A stretch of 64,000 nt of DNA from an uncultured Flavobacteriales bacterium (GTDB lineage: Bacteria > Bacteroidota > Bacteroidia > Flavobacteriales > Crocinitomicaceae), in NCBI GenBank assembly GCA_946482515.1, contig CAMLRS010000008.1, positions 1 through 64,000 on the forward strand. The letters run 5' to 3'. A model generated the notes under the pieces. It did no database searches and was not told the origin of the DNA. It worked only from the letters and a program-made list of their open reading frames with translations. The number at the start of each line of letters is the position of its first letter. Within the stretch, counting starts at the first letter, position 1. This document shows positions 17,163-25,273 of the stretch, in pieces. Made by a program: the position numbers and the translations under genes.

Positions 17163-18722
17163 ATGGAATTCGATTTGCCAAAAGGAAACACATCCATCAT
17201 TAAGGTGATCGGTGTTGGTGGAGGCGGTAGTAACGCTGTCAACCACATGTACAATCAAGGAATCAAAGGAGTAGACTTCATCGTCTGCAACACAGACAGA
17301 CAAGCGCTGGACATTTCTCCTGTGCCGTTGAAAATCCAATTGGGGCCAAGCCTCACGGAAGGTCGCGGTGCCGGGTCCATTCCGGAAATCGGGCGCAACG
17401 CTGCCGTTGAAAATATTGAAGAAATCCGCGAATTGCTGGCCAACGGTACCAAAATGGTATTCGTAACAGCCGGAATGGGTGGTGGAACAGGAACAGGCGC
17501 CGCACCGGTGATCGCTCATGTTGCCAAGCAACTGGGTATCCTGACAGTCGGAATCGTTACCGTACCGTTCAGCTTCGAAGGCCGTAAGCGTCGTCAGCAA
17601 GCCGAGCTCGGGCTCGAGCAGATGCGTGAGAACGTTGACACCCTGCTGGTGATCAACAACGAGCGCCTGCGTGAGATTTCCGGCAACCTGTCGCTGGTAA
17701 ACGCTTTCTCAAAAGCCGACAACGTATTGTCGACAGCTGCGAAAGGTATTGCGGAAGTGATTTCCGTTACCGGGGCGATCAACGTGGATTTCAACGACGT
17801 AAACACCGTGATGAAAGACAGCGGAGTGGCGATCATGGGATCTGCTGCTGCCGAAGGTGACGACCGTGCGATCGTAGCAGTACGCGAAGCACTCAACTCA
17901 CCGCTGCTCAACGATAACAACATTCAGGGTGCGAACTACGTACTCCTCAACATCACGTACGGTGATTCCGATGTAACAATGGACGAGATCTCCGAGATCA
18001 CGGACTACATCCAGGAAGAAGCAGGTTCAACGGCCGATGTGATCTGGGGGCATGGTTACGATGCAACACTGGGCGCCAAACTGAGCGTAACACTCATCGC
18101 TACAGGATTCAACTCATCGCCTGTTACCGGTTTCGAGAAAGCACCTGAGCGCACCGTTCGTACACTCGAAGAAGAGCCGCGCAACGAGATCAAAGCACCG
18201 CTGACATCTCCGACGCAAGTTGTCGAGAAAGCGGAGATCTCAGAAGAGCCATTCCTGAAATCCGAAGCAGCACCAGTTGTAGAAGAGCCGGTAGCTCAGA
18301 AGATCGATCAGAACGCATTGAACTTCGACTGGGATCTGGAGCCTGAAACAGCAGCACCTGTGGCAGCACAGCCGGTTGTTGAGGAAAAAGAAGAAGAAGT
18401 AACGCGTTTCTTCCTCGAAGACGAGGCAGAGCAGAAAAATACGCTCGAAAACGTACAAACCAAAGCACCACTCTCGCCGGAGGAAATCCAGCGTCGTGCT
18501 TCGGAGCGTATGGAGCGCATTCAGCAATACAACATCAAGCTGAAAAAAGCAGAAGGATTGAAGGAACTGGAAGATGAGCCGGCTTATGTACGCCGCAACA
18601 TTCACCTGGAAAACATTTCCAAAAGCTCCGAGCAGAAAGTGAGCCGCTATGGTCTGACAGACGACGAAAACGGTTCCGGACTGCGCACGAACAATTCTTT
18701 CTTACACGATAACGTCGATTGA
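17163..18722 (+). CDS. ftsZ: Cell division GTPase FtsZ
   Basis: 519 residues from the ATG at 17163, where the protein begins [11 protein letters not shown] as in relatives; an upstream TTG at 17079 lies inside a repeat and is rejected. FtsZ polymerises into the division ring. The tubulin signature [10 protein letters not shown] begins at Gly106. The GTPase core ends near residue 315 and is followed by a long acidic, proline-containing linker of about 170 residues, then the C-terminal peptide [13 protein letters not shown], which is the Bacteroidota-type tail. It is longer than E. coli FtsZ because of the linker. Confidence 0.98.
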   Translation: MEFDLPKGNTSIIKVIGVGGGGSNAVNHMYNQGIKGVDFIVCNTDRQALDISPVPLKIQLGPSLTEGRGAGSIPEIGRNAAVENIEEIRELLANGTKMVFVTAGMGGGTGTGAAPVIAHVAKQLGILTVGIVTVPFSFEGRKRRQQAELGLEQMRENVDTLLVINNERLREISGNLSLVNAFSKADNVLSTAAKGIAEVISVTGAINVDFNDVNTVMKDSGVAIMGSAAAEGDDRAIVAVREALNSPLLNDNNIQGANYVLLNITYGDSDVTMDEISEITDYIQEEAGSTADVIWGHGYDATLGAKLSVTLIATGFNSSPVTGFEKAPERTVRTLEEEPRNEIKAPLTSPTQVVEKAEISEEPFLKSEAAPVVEEPVAQKIDQNALNFDWDLEPETAAPVAAQPVVEEKEEEVTRFFLEDEAEQKNTLENVQTKAPLSPEEIQRRASERMERIQQYNIKLKKAEGLKELEDEPAYVRRNIHLENISKSSEQKVSRYGLTDDENGSGLRTNNSFLHDNVD

Positions 18723-18732
18723 GACAATAGAC

Positions 18733-18816
18733 TGAAAGACATTAGACTTTTAGAATAAGACCTAAGACAAATTGTCTAAAGTCTTTGAGCGAAGCGATCT
18801 AAAAGTCTAATGTCTG
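18733..18816. repeat. Long hairpin between ftsZ and the yqeY-like gene
   Basis: AGACATTAGACTTTTAGA (18737-18754) is perfectly reverse-complemented at 18798-18815. Inside, AAGACCTAAGACAA and TTGTCTAAAGTCTT extend the stem with few mismatches. It resembles the C and B words and may act as a terminator or mRNA stabiliser after ftsZ. Confidence 0.75.
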
Positions 18817-18845
18817 TACTATTGTTCATATTCAAAAAATCAAGA

Positions 18846-19295
18846 ATGAGTCTTACAGAACGTATCAATACCGATATCAAACAAGCTATGCTGGCCAAAG
18901 ACAAGGTGAAGCTGGAAGCACTACGCGATATCAAAGCCAAGCTCATGCTCGAAGCGACTTCCGGAGCAGGCGAAGTGACAGAAGACGTCGCTGTGAAAGT
19001 TGTCCTGAAGCTGCACAAACAGCGCATGGAAGCTTACGGCATTTACAAAGAACAAAACCGCGAAGATCTGGCCGAACCTGAATTACAACAGGCAAAGATC
19101 ATCGAAGTATACCTTCCCAAAATGATGAGCGACGACGAGATCCGCGCGGCTATTGCTGCCAAGATCGCTGCCGTTGGCGCAACCGGTCCGCAGGACATGG
19201 GCAAAGTCATGGGACCAATTTCCGGCGAATTGTCCGGAAAAGCAGACGGCAAGCGCATTGCTGAGCTCGTCAAAGAAGCCCTTGCGGCAAAATAA
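18846..19295 (+). CDS. GatB/YqeY domain protein
   Basis: 149 residues from the ATG at 18846; an ATG at 18810 lies in the preceding repeat and would add an unlike hydrophobic stretch. The sequence (MSLTERINTDIKQAMLAKDKVKLEALRDIKAKL, the E-V-Y-L-P-K motif, and GPQDMGKVMGPI) matches free-standing YqeY proteins related to the tRNA-binding tail of GatB. YqeY has been linked to tRNA-dependent amidotransfer, but its exact role is unsettled. It commonly follows ftsZ in Bacteroidota. A hairpin terminator follows. Confidence 0.92.
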   Translation: MSLTERINTDIKQAMLAKDKVKLEALRDIKAKLMLEATSGAGEVTEDVAVKVVLKLHKQRMEAYGIYKEQNREDLAEPELQQAKIIEVYLPKMMSDDEIRAAIAAKIAAVGATGPQDMGKVMGPISGELSGKADGKRIAELVKEALAAK

Positions 19296-19346
19296 CATGG
19301 CTTTATTCTAAACCAAGTCCCTTAGACTTTGTTTTTTATTGTTGAG

Positions 19347-19378
19347 AATCCCTTCTGTTTCGGCGGAGGGGATTTTTT
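19347..19378 (+). terminator. Terminator closing the dcw cluster
   Basis: AATCCCTTC pairs with GGAGGGGATT (19365-19374), followed by a run of six T. It lies 51 bases after the yqeY-like stop. Confidence 0.8.
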
Positions 19379-19380
19379 CT

Positions 19381-19500
19381 TAGTTAGAAGTTGCGAGTTA
19401 CTAGTTGGAAGTTGCGCTGGAAATAACGATTTGGAGGTATGAGTTACCAGTTGATCCCACAAGCTTCTAACTTCAAACTAGGAACTTCCAACTAGCAACT
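19381..19500. repeat. A-family words in inverted arrangement
   Basis: AGTTAGAAGTTGCGAGTTAC and GTTGGAAGTTGC at 19382-19416 face CTTCTAACTTCAAACTAGG and CTTCCAACTAGCAAC at 19461-19499. The intervening 40 bases show nothing recognisable. Confidence 0.7.
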
Positions 19501-19506
19501 AAACCG

Positions 19507-19514
19507 TATATTTG
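19507..19514 (+). promoter_or_regulatory. -7 box TATATTTG
   Basis: Exact TAnnTTTG match 26 bases upstream of the ATG at 19541, directly after the A-family repeat. Confidence 0.5.
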
Positions 19515-19540
19515 ATTTCAAAACCCATAACACCTTTTCC

Positions 19541-20230
19541 ATGCCAATAGTCTATTTGCTGCTCATTATCATCGCGTTTGTATTTACTCGTTTGCACTGG
19601 CCGTTTAGTAGTTTGGCTGTTTTAACGGGCTTCTTTGTCATGTGTGTGGATATCGTCATTCAGATCATTCGCGTATGGATGAAGCGAACCCATTTTTCGA
19701 CATTACTGGGAGCTTTGGCATTGAGCTTTCTGAGCGTTGGCTATATGTTTGTATGGCTAAGCTGGCCGGGAAGCTTTATTATGGGCTGTTTAGGCGCGAT
19801 CGTGGCACTGGCCTACATCGTCTATTGGTTCGTGTCGAAACGGAAGCTCAACCTGCGATTCGGTGTTGTATTGACCGTTTTTGTCATCCTGGCGGCATTT
19901 CTTTCCATGAAACCCTCAACTTTTTACTGCTTCAAGCACGATATCGATCCGAACAAACCGGAAGCGCCTTTATACAACTTGCACCATCTTGCATGGAAAT
20001 ACAATACAGAAGGAAATAAACAGGCTGCGATGGTGCTGCTATTGCGAGAGAAAAAAGATATTGAGGCCAAGAGAGCTTATCTTGCAAACCAGGAGCGTCC
20101 GGATCCGTACATGATCAAAGCTTTTGAAGAAAACGAGATGATTGCTGACGTAGCATTGAGCGATCTGATGGAAGGCGGCTGGAAGGAATACAAGCCCATG
20201 GTTCCGGAAGATTTCCGGATGGAGCAATAG
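19541..20230 (+). CDS. Membrane protein with two related membrane hairpins, unknown function
   Basis: 229 residues. The N-terminal half holds about five membrane segments. Two stretches look like internal copies: TRLHWPFSSLAVLTGFF (about 16-32) and VWLSWPGSFIMGCLGAI (about 69-85), each a helix, a hydrophobic-Trp-Pro turn and a second helix. The HWP turn recalls the membrane part of GldL-like proteins, but nothing else matches GldL. The C-terminal 95 residues are soluble and charged (KHDIDPNKPEAPLYNLHH onward) and I do not recognise them. It has its own promoter box and stands alone. Confidence 0.75.
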   Translation: MPIVYLLLIIIAFVFTRLHWPFSSLAVLTGFFVMCVDIVIQIIRVWMKRTHFSTLLGALALSFLSVGYMFVWLSWPGSFIMGCLGAIVALAYIVYWFVSKRKLNLRFGVVLTVFVILAAFLSMKPSTFYCFKHDIDPNKPEAPLYNLHHLAWKYNTEGNKQAAMVLLLREKKDIEAKRAYLANQERPDPYMIKAFEENEMIADVALSDLMEGGWKEYKPMVPEDFRMEQ

Positions 20231-20240
20231 AAAATAATTG

Positions 20241-20283
20241 GCTTTACCGCAGAGGGTGCAAAGTAAGCGCAAAGGGTGCCAAA
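20241..20283. repeat. H-family word
   Basis: TTACCGCAGAGGGTGCAAAG followed by GCGCAAAGGGTGCC. Related words lie at 46428-46491 and 53022-53232. It fills much of the gap between two convergent genes. Confidence 0.55.
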
Positions 20284-20345
20284 TTTTGCACGGTTAAAAA
20301 TTCGCAAATTAGTGGAGGCCTGCTATGGGCATCACGCCAAAACAC

Positions 20346-21002
20346 CTACAAGTTCTTCGCCTGCTCCTGCATCCACGTTTTGGCCGGAACGATCTCGCCG
20401 GTTTTCAATTTGATCTGGTAGGGTTCCCCGGATGCCGACGAACGCGAAGCGATTTTTTCGATGAAGTCATCCAGCGTTTTGATTTCGTCGCCGGCTTGCT
20501 GCCATTTGTTGTAGAGGTGTTCTGCTGCTTCCGTTGCGCCGTATTCTTCGCCGTTGCGGATAAAAATGACATCCGAAGCTGCTACGGTTTTGATCAGCTG
20601 TTCGATTTTCTGTTTCTCTGCAGTTAGAATCGCCGCCGGTTTTGTACCTCGCTTACGAATGGTGAACGAAGCATCGTCGTTGCCGATCAGCCTGTTGTTC
20701 ATGCGTGTACAGGAAATGATATATGCTTCGCCGTCGAATAGGAACGCAATTTCTTTCTCCGGGAGGATGAGCTCCTGAACGAGCATTTCGTTTTTGTCGT
20801 GAATGGTCAGAAAGGTTGAACCGTTGGTGATATCATCAATCTCGACCTCGATATTCCGGTTGTATCCCGGGATTTCAATCGCGGTTCGCTGCGCTAATTT
20901 GAATGAACGACTGTCGTTTTCCAGAATCAGCCCCTGCTGGTTGTTGCCACAACGGCAGATCATCAGCAATAAGAAAGGAAGGAGCAGTAGCCGGACCATC
21001 AT
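20346..21002 (-). CDS. Exported DUF5329-like protein
   Basis: 218 residues from the ATG at 21002, chosen because a hydrophobic export signal (VRLLLLPFLLLMICRCG) follows at once; a frame open to 21068 would add 22 unlikely residues. The cysteines at the signal end may be lipidated, although the lipobox is not canonical. The C-terminal half carries FIRNGEEYGATEAAEHL, IKTLDDFIEKIASRSSASG and a final W-containing segment, which I associate with DUF5329. Function unknown. It is convergent with the preceding membrane protein and divergent from the phosphatase-like gene at 21128. Confidence 0.75.
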   Translation of the reverse strand: MMVRLLLLPFLLLMICRCGNNQQGLILENDSRSFKLAQRTAIEIPGYNRNIEVEIDDITNGSTFLTIHDKNEMLVQELILPEKEIAFLFDGEAYIISCTRMNNRLIGNDDASFTIRKRGTKPAAILTAEKQKIEQLIKTVAASDVIFIRNGEEYGATEAAEHLYNKWQQAGDEIKTLDDFIEKIASRSSASGEPYQIKLKTGEIVPAKTWMQEQAKNL

Positions 21003-21127
21003 CAAAAGCTTTGAGTTTCTTAAAAATAAGGATTTAAGCGTTTGAGAATCACACGATGTCTTCGGCAATCGATTGTCCCGTGTCGGATTTTTTGATTCTT
21101 TTGTAGAGTAGATAACCCTGAAACGGA

Positions 21128-22072
21128 ATGAAATTGTTCAAACGTTTGTTGCTGATTGTTCCCGTATGGATGCTGCTGAGCACTTGTACAGGCGTTTCGC
21201 TGCGCGCCCGGAATTACGTGACCAGAAACGTGGTGATCATCGTAATCGACGGGATCCGTTACAGCGAATCGTGGGGCGATCCGGCGCATACGAACATTCC
21301 GGCCCGTTCAGGATTGATGGATCAGGGCGTATTGGTGCACCGTTTTCTGAACAGCGGTATCACGTTTACCAATCCTGGGCATGCGACGATTCTCACGGGC
21401 AATCACGAGAACATCGACAATGTAGGCGGCCAGTTTCCGCAGCACGCCACTTTTTTTCAGTTATGGCTGAAGCAAACGCCTAATGCCCTCCCAACTGATG
21501 CTTATGTGATTACGTCGAAGAACAAGCTCCATATTTTGCGTACTTCCACGGATACCGAATATGCTGATTATACAGCTACGATCAACTGTGGCTTTAACGG
21601 CGACGGAACAGGCGGTATGTGTACGGATTCCATCACTTTACTGCGCGCATTGGGGATTTTTGCCGGGAACAAGCCACGATTGACGATGATCAGTTTTCGC
21701 GAGCCCGATACACAAGGCCACGCCGGTAATTGGGACCGCTACATAGCAGCGATTCAGAAAACCGATCAATACGTGCTTGAAGTCTGGAATTACCTGCAGT
21801 CGGACCCGTTCTACAAAGACAAAACCACGCTGATCGTTACCAACGACCATGGTCGCCACCTCGATGGCATCTATGATGGGTTTCCGTCACATGGTGATGG
21901 GTGCGAAGGTTGTCGCAGGATCGAGTTTTTTGCTATTTCGCCCGATTTCAAAAAGCAGTATGTAAGCCAGCACGTTTACGAGCAGCGCGACATTTCTGCT
22001 ACGATTGCCGAGCTGCTGCATATTCCGTTTCCGTCAGGTAAAGGGCGCATCATGCAGGACTTACTCAAATAG
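21128..22072 (+). CDS. Secreted alkaline-phosphatase/sulfatase superfamily enzyme
   Basis: 314 residues with an N-terminal export signal (about 1-25). The metal-binding core of the superfamily is visible: VVIIVIDGIRYSES with the first aspartate, TNPGHATILTG with the candidate threonine nucleophile, DTQGHAGNW, and IVTNDHGRH near residue 240. These fit a two-metal phosphodiesterase, phosphatase or pyrophosphatase. The substrate cannot be read from sequence; the absence of a CxPSR-type motif argues against a classical sulfatase. It probably acts in the periplasm or at the surface. An F-family word follows the stop within 25 bases. Confidence 0.85.
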   Translation: MKLFKRLLLIVPVWMLLSTCTGVSLRARNYVTRNVVIIVIDGIRYSESWGDPAHTNIPARSGLMDQGVLVHRFLNSGITFTNPGHATILTGNHENIDNVGGQFPQHATFFQLWLKQTPNALPTDAYVITSKNKLHILRTSTDTEYADYTATINCGFNGDGTGGMCTDSITLLRALGIFAGNKPRLTMISFREPDTQGHAGNWDRYIAAIQKTDQYVLEVWNYLQSDPFYKDKTTLIVTNDHGRHLDGIYDGFPSHGDGCEGCRRIEFFAISPDFKKQYVSQHVYEQRDISATIAELLHIPFPSGKGRIMQDLLK

Positions 22073-22095
22073 GAATCCAAGCATCCGATTTCGAA

Positions 22096-22117
22096 AATGC
22101 AATATTGCATTATTGCC
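22096..22117. repeat. F-family word
   Basis: AATGCAATATTGCATTATTG lies between two co-directional genes. It is related to the perfect palindrome at 39112-39139. Confidence 0.6.
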
Positions 22118-22163
22118 TTTTTGATTGTTGGAATCCCAAAATCCAAAATAAGAATATATTCCA

Positions 22164-22637
22164 ATGTCTCACATCCGTCCATACAAGCCCACTGACCGCG
22201 ACGCCTGCATAACACTGTTCAAAAGCAACATCCCGAAGTTCTTCGACCCGACCGAGCTTCCGTTATTCGAGCAATTCCTTGACGCGCTGGAGCGAAACGT
22301 GCCGGGCAAAGCCGGTAACCGCGAAGAACACTATTTCGTATCCGAGCAAAATGATCGCATCGTGGCTTGCGGCGGTCTTTGTCTACGGGACGAAGGAAAA
22401 GTCACCTGCATGGCCTGGGGAATGGTCGACAACGCGCTTCACAAACAGGGAATCGGCCGCGAATTACTGCTTTTCCGCCTTCAGAAAATGGACGAATTCT
22501 TTCCAGGAATAGCGAAAGTACTCGACACGACCCAGCATTCTTTTGGCTTCTTCGAACGCATGGGGTTCCGTGTCACCAAGATCACCCCCGACTATTACGC
22601 GCCAGGAATGCACCGTTACGACATGATTTATAGTTAG
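22164..22637 (+). CDS. GNAT family N-acetyltransferase
   Basis: 157 residues, one GNAT fold. N-terminal IRPYKPTDRDACITLF, central strand RIVACGGLCLRDEGKVTCMAWGMV, the acetyl-CoA loop HKQGIGRELLLFRL (about 93-106) and the final GFFERMGFRVTKI are in the expected order. The acceptor is unknown. The last codon (Ser157) and the TAG stop are supplied by an A-family repeat word that starts at 22632. It converges on the DUF4328 gene across a gap made wholly of repeats. Confidence 0.9.
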   Translation: MSHIRPYKPTDRDACITLFKSNIPKFFDPTELPLFEQFLDALERNVPGKAGNREEHYFVSEQNDRIVACGGLCLRDEGKVTCMAWGMVDNALHKQGIGRELLLFRLQKMDEFFPGIAKVLDTTQHSFGFFERMGFRVTKITPDYYAPGMHRYDMIYS

Positions 22638-22744
22638 AAGTTACGAGTTGGAAGTTGTTAGTTAGAAGTTACTAGTTGGTCTTCGGTCATTAGTCGGCCA
22701 GTCCCTTAATATCCTGCTGTCCTAAAATCTTGATGTCTTAACAT
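22632..22744. repeat. Compound A, B and C repeat filling a convergent gap
   Basis: A words (AGTTAGAAGTTACGAGTTGG and a second copy from 22660), B words (GGTCTTCGGTC) and C words (ATCTTGATGTCTTAACATC) run one after another from the GNAT stop to the DUF4328 stop. Confidence 0.75.
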
Positions 22745-23437
22745 CTAAATAGTGTCGAGAATGTCGGAATTATCGAGTCGGATGTCGCGCTTTTGGTCGG
22801 TAACCGAAGGCAACAGCGTTTCCATCTGACTGTAATCCTTGATCATGCGGACCGTTATGATCGTCAATGGAATGCACAATACCGATATGATGACATTTGC
22901 TCCTGAAGTAAAGATCAGTGAGTCGATATCGTCGTTTTTGAGTTCAATACGACTGATGATATTCGAAATGACACTGTAGGAGATCCAGAGTGCCCACCAG
23001 ATACCCACCTGGCGCACGCGGTTTTTCCGTTCGATCAGCTCTGCTTTCGCCAGTACGTCTTCTGTTTCGTAAACCATTTCCTTCATGATCGTATACGGAC
23101 GGAACAAATTGAGAATCGGAACGAACCAGGCTCCGGCAGCCCATCTTTCGCTTTGTGACAGATGAGGAACGATCCTGTGCAGGTTATAGTAGCCACGGCG
23201 AAACCACATAATGAACGTAATGATGGTACCGATATAAACCAGCAGGAATACGACGGCGATCAGTAATTGACGCATATCGTTGGCATTAGCGGTCGCCATG
23301 TCGATCATGCGCCCGGAGTTGGCATCCTGAAGCAGCCTCATTTGGAAATAATAGGAAATACCGGAAATCACCTCTACGGATAAGTAAATCCAGAGAAAAG
23401 CGATAGCGGTTTTTGCGCGTTGGGCATTAGGTCTCAT
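22745..23437 (-). CDS. DUF4328 membrane protein
   Basis: 230 residues from the ATG at 23437; an upstream TTG at 23455 would add six residues. Membrane segments lie near residues 10-30, 60-82, 105-120 and 170-200. The conserved block RWAAGAWFVPILNLFRPYTIMKEM is the DUF4328 signature, found in bacterial membrane proteins of unknown role. The stop is flush with C-family repeat words. It lies downstream of the TetR gene on the same strand, but a repeat-filled gap of over 100 bases separates them. Confidence 0.85.
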   Translation of the reverse strand: MRPNAQRAKTAIAFLWIYLSVEVISGISYYFQMRLLQDANSGRMIDMATANANDMRQLLIAVVFLLVYIGTIITFIMWFRRGYYNLHRIVPHLSQSERWAAGAWFVPILNLFRPYTIMKEMVYETEDVLAKAELIERKNRVRQVGIWWALWISYSVISNIISRIELKNDDIDSLIFTSGANVIISVLCIPLTIITVRMIKDYSQMETLLPSVTDQKRDIRLDNSDILDTI

Positions 23438-23508
23438 AAACAGTTCAATTTCCAACGAAAATAATCGATTTTCCGAGATTTCATCTATTTATAGTCACCA
23501 GTCTTGGG

Positions 23509-23592
23509 CTAACCCCCAGACACATAAGAGCACATAGAGGAAGTTTACCCTAACGTCTTGATATCCTAATGTCCTGAAGTCCTGAGATCCCG
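23509..23592. repeat. C-family words reaching into the TetR gene end
   Basis: A word CACATAAGAGCACATAGAGG is followed by TAACGTCTTGATATCC and TAATGTCCTGAAGTCCTGAG. The last part encodes the C-terminal residues and stop of the TetR gene on the minus strand. Confidence 0.7.
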
Positions 23593-24189
23593 ATAAGAGC
23601 GCTTTGCGTCATCAGTAAAATAGGGATAGAAGAACTCCACGAGCAGCTGGTGGTAATGATCTACCGTAGCGCTGGTTTTCGATTCGTTGTAGACTTCCGA
23701 AGAGGCGATCCAGAAATCGCTGAACACGCGGATACGATCGTTCAGGCCTTCGTATTCGCCCGGAAAATCAGGTGGACGCATGATGCCTTTTTCGATGGCC
23801 AGGTTGAAGGAATGCAGGTAGGTCATTTTGCGGACCTTTTCCAGCTCGATGAAATGTGCATGGATTCCCGGATTTTCACGCATGTTCTGGTTGAAGTCGA
23901 TCATCAGGAACCGGTAGCGGAACAACGACTCCATCCCGGCGCGGGTCGAATCGAGGATAAAATTGAGGTTAATTTCTTCGGTGTCCAGCCGCGCTTTTTC
24001 CCGTTCGAAATCCACGAGCAATTGGTAATACAACGCTTCGATGATGTCTTCACGCTTCTTGAAATGGTAGTTCAGGTTGCCCTGACTCATGCCCAATTCG
24101 GCGGCAATACGTCGCAGCGTGATGTTTGGAACTCCATGATCGTTAAAGAGTTCCAGTGATTTTTCCAGTATACGTTCCCGTGTCGTCAA
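23566..24189 (-). CDS. TetR/AcrR family regulator
   Basis: 207 residues if translation starts at the TTG at 24189, giving MTTRERILEKSLELFNDHG, a classical TetR N-terminus. A GTG at 24273 is in frame but would run through the operator-like region. The helix-turn-helix is ITLRRIAAELGMSQGNLNYHFKKREDIIEAL (about 22-53). The C-terminal ligand domain is not assignable. It is divergent from the methyltransferase at 24295, its likely target. The last codons and TAG come from a C-family repeat. Confidence 0.85.
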   Translation of the reverse strand: MTTRERILEKSLELFNDHGVPNITLRRIAAELGMSQGNLNYHFKKREDIIEALYYQLLVDFEREKARLDTEEINLNFILDSTRAGMESLFRYRFLMIDFNQNMRENPGIHAHFIELEKVRKMTYLHSFNLAIEKGIMRPPDFPGEYEGLNDRIRVFSDFWIASSEVYNESKTSATVDHYHQLLVEFFYPYFTDDAKRSYRDLRTSGH

Positions 24190-24204
24190 TCTTTTTAGTA
24201 AATC

Positions 24205-24248
24205 TGACCTAATTTTAAAAAGAATTAGTAACTTTGACCTAAAATTAG
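24205..24248. promoter_or_regulatory. Operator-like repeats between the TetR gene and the methyltransferase
   Basis: TGACCTAATTTTA (24205-24217) and TGACCTAAAATTA (24235-24247) are direct repeats 30 bases apart. CTAATT and AATTAG (24209-24228) also form an inverted repeat. Both overlap the promoter box at 24229, as expected of a TetR operator. Confidence 0.6.
24229..24236 (+). promoter_or_regulatory. -7 box TAACTTTG of the methyltransferase gene
   Basis: Exact TAnnTTTG match inside the operator-like repeats, 58 bases before the ATG at 24295. Confidence 0.5.
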
Positions 24249-24294
24249 CAATTCCGATGGAATGCACCACCACGACGCATAAAAACCAACATCA

Positions 24295-25068
24295 ATGAAA
24301 AGAGTACACCTGTTCGAGTTTGAGGATTTCCAATGGTTCCCAACCTTTCTGCGCAATTACATGACCGATTTCCTGCAATTCCTTTCCAATCGGTTTGATC
24401 TGTATAAAAGTGTAGTGCCGCTGCTGAGCGAAGCACTTGAAAAATCGGGTGGCGAAACGATCGTTGACCTGGCATCGGGTGGAGGAGGCGGTTTGCTAAA
24501 GCTGTCGGAGCATTTGAAAGCACAGCATCCGCAATTGAAGATCATTCTCACGGATTTTTACCCGAATATCACGGCGTTCAAACGAACCGTGGCGCTTTCA
24601 CCGGTGTTTACGTATTCCGAACAATCGGTGAACGCCATGGATGTTCCTTCGAATCTGAAAGGCCTGCGAACGCAATTCCTGTCGCTGCACCATTTTCGCC
24701 CGGAAGCTGCGGTGAAAATTCTGCAAAACGCCGTCGACTCCAATACGCCGATCGCCCTGTTCGAATCACAGCAGCGCGATGTGAAAAGTATGATTTCCAT
24801 GCTGTTTTCACCGATTTCAGTTTTACTGGTAACGCCATTTATCCGCCCGTTCAGTATAGGACGTATTTTCTTCACCTACATCATTCCGCTGGTTCCAATC
24901 TTCATTTTGTGGGATGGCGTTGTTTCGGCGCTGCGAACGTATTCCGTTAAAGAAATGCACGAGCTGGTTTCCAATGTAAAAGGCCACGAGCGCTACGAAT
25001 GGAAGATCGGTGTTCAGAAATCCGGGCCGGGCGTTCCTTATCTGATTGGCTTCCCCTTGGGTAGTTGA
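24295..25068 (+). CDS. Class I SAM-methyltransferase-like protein under TetR control
   Basis: 257 residues. IVDLASGGGGGLLKLSEHL (about 57-75) is a class I SAM-binding loop, IILTDFYPNITAF the acidic second strand, and FLSLHHFRPEAAVKIL the post-motif typical of methyltransferases. A hydrophobic stretch (about 165-205: MISMLFSPISVLLVTPFIRPF onward) suggests membrane contact or a lipid-like substrate. The substrate is unknown. Divergence from a TetR gene suggests inducible expression. The final Ser and TGA lie in an A-family repeat. Confidence 0.75.
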   Translation: MKRVHLFEFEDFQWFPTFLRNYMTDFLQFLSNRFDLYKSVVPLLSEALEKSGGETIVDLASGGGGGLLKLSEHLKAQHPQLKIILTDFYPNITAFKRTVALSPVFTYSEQSVNAMDVPSNLKGLRTQFLSLHHFRPEAAVKILQNAVDSNTPIALFESQQRDVKSMISMLFSPISVLLVTPFIRPFSIGRIFFTYIIPLVPIFILWDGVVSALRTYSVKEMHELVSNVKGHERYEWKIGVQKSGPGVPYLIGFPLGS

Positions 25069-25273
25069 TAGTTGGAAGTTGCTGGTTTGAAGTTGGTATC
25101 CGGTCTTCAGTCAGTCTTCAGTTGACCACATACCTGCCTGTCGGCAGACAGGGACACATAGAAAAGTTACTATCTTCAGTCTTTCGGTCCTCGGTCTTCA
25201 ATCTTAGCGGTAAAATTGCGGTCCTAAAGTCTTAAAACCTGTCTGCCGATAGGCAGGTCCTGAAGTCCTAATG
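25063..25273. repeat. Compound repeat filling a convergent gap, with two E palindromes
   Basis: In order: A words, B words (GGTCTTCAGTCAGTCTTCAG), E palindrome 25133-25152, B words again, a second E palindrome in inverted orientation 25237-25258, and C words that supply the coaE stop. The whole gap between the two genes is repeat. Confidence 0.8.

Noticed and set aside
19541..20230. Call as GldL
   Set aside because: Only the Trp-Pro membrane hairpin resembles GldL; the rest and the context (no gldKMN) do not match.
24190..24273. Upstream GTG extension of the TetR gene
   Set aside because: It would translate the operator-like repeats and promoter; the TTG at 24189 gives the typical TetR N-terminus.
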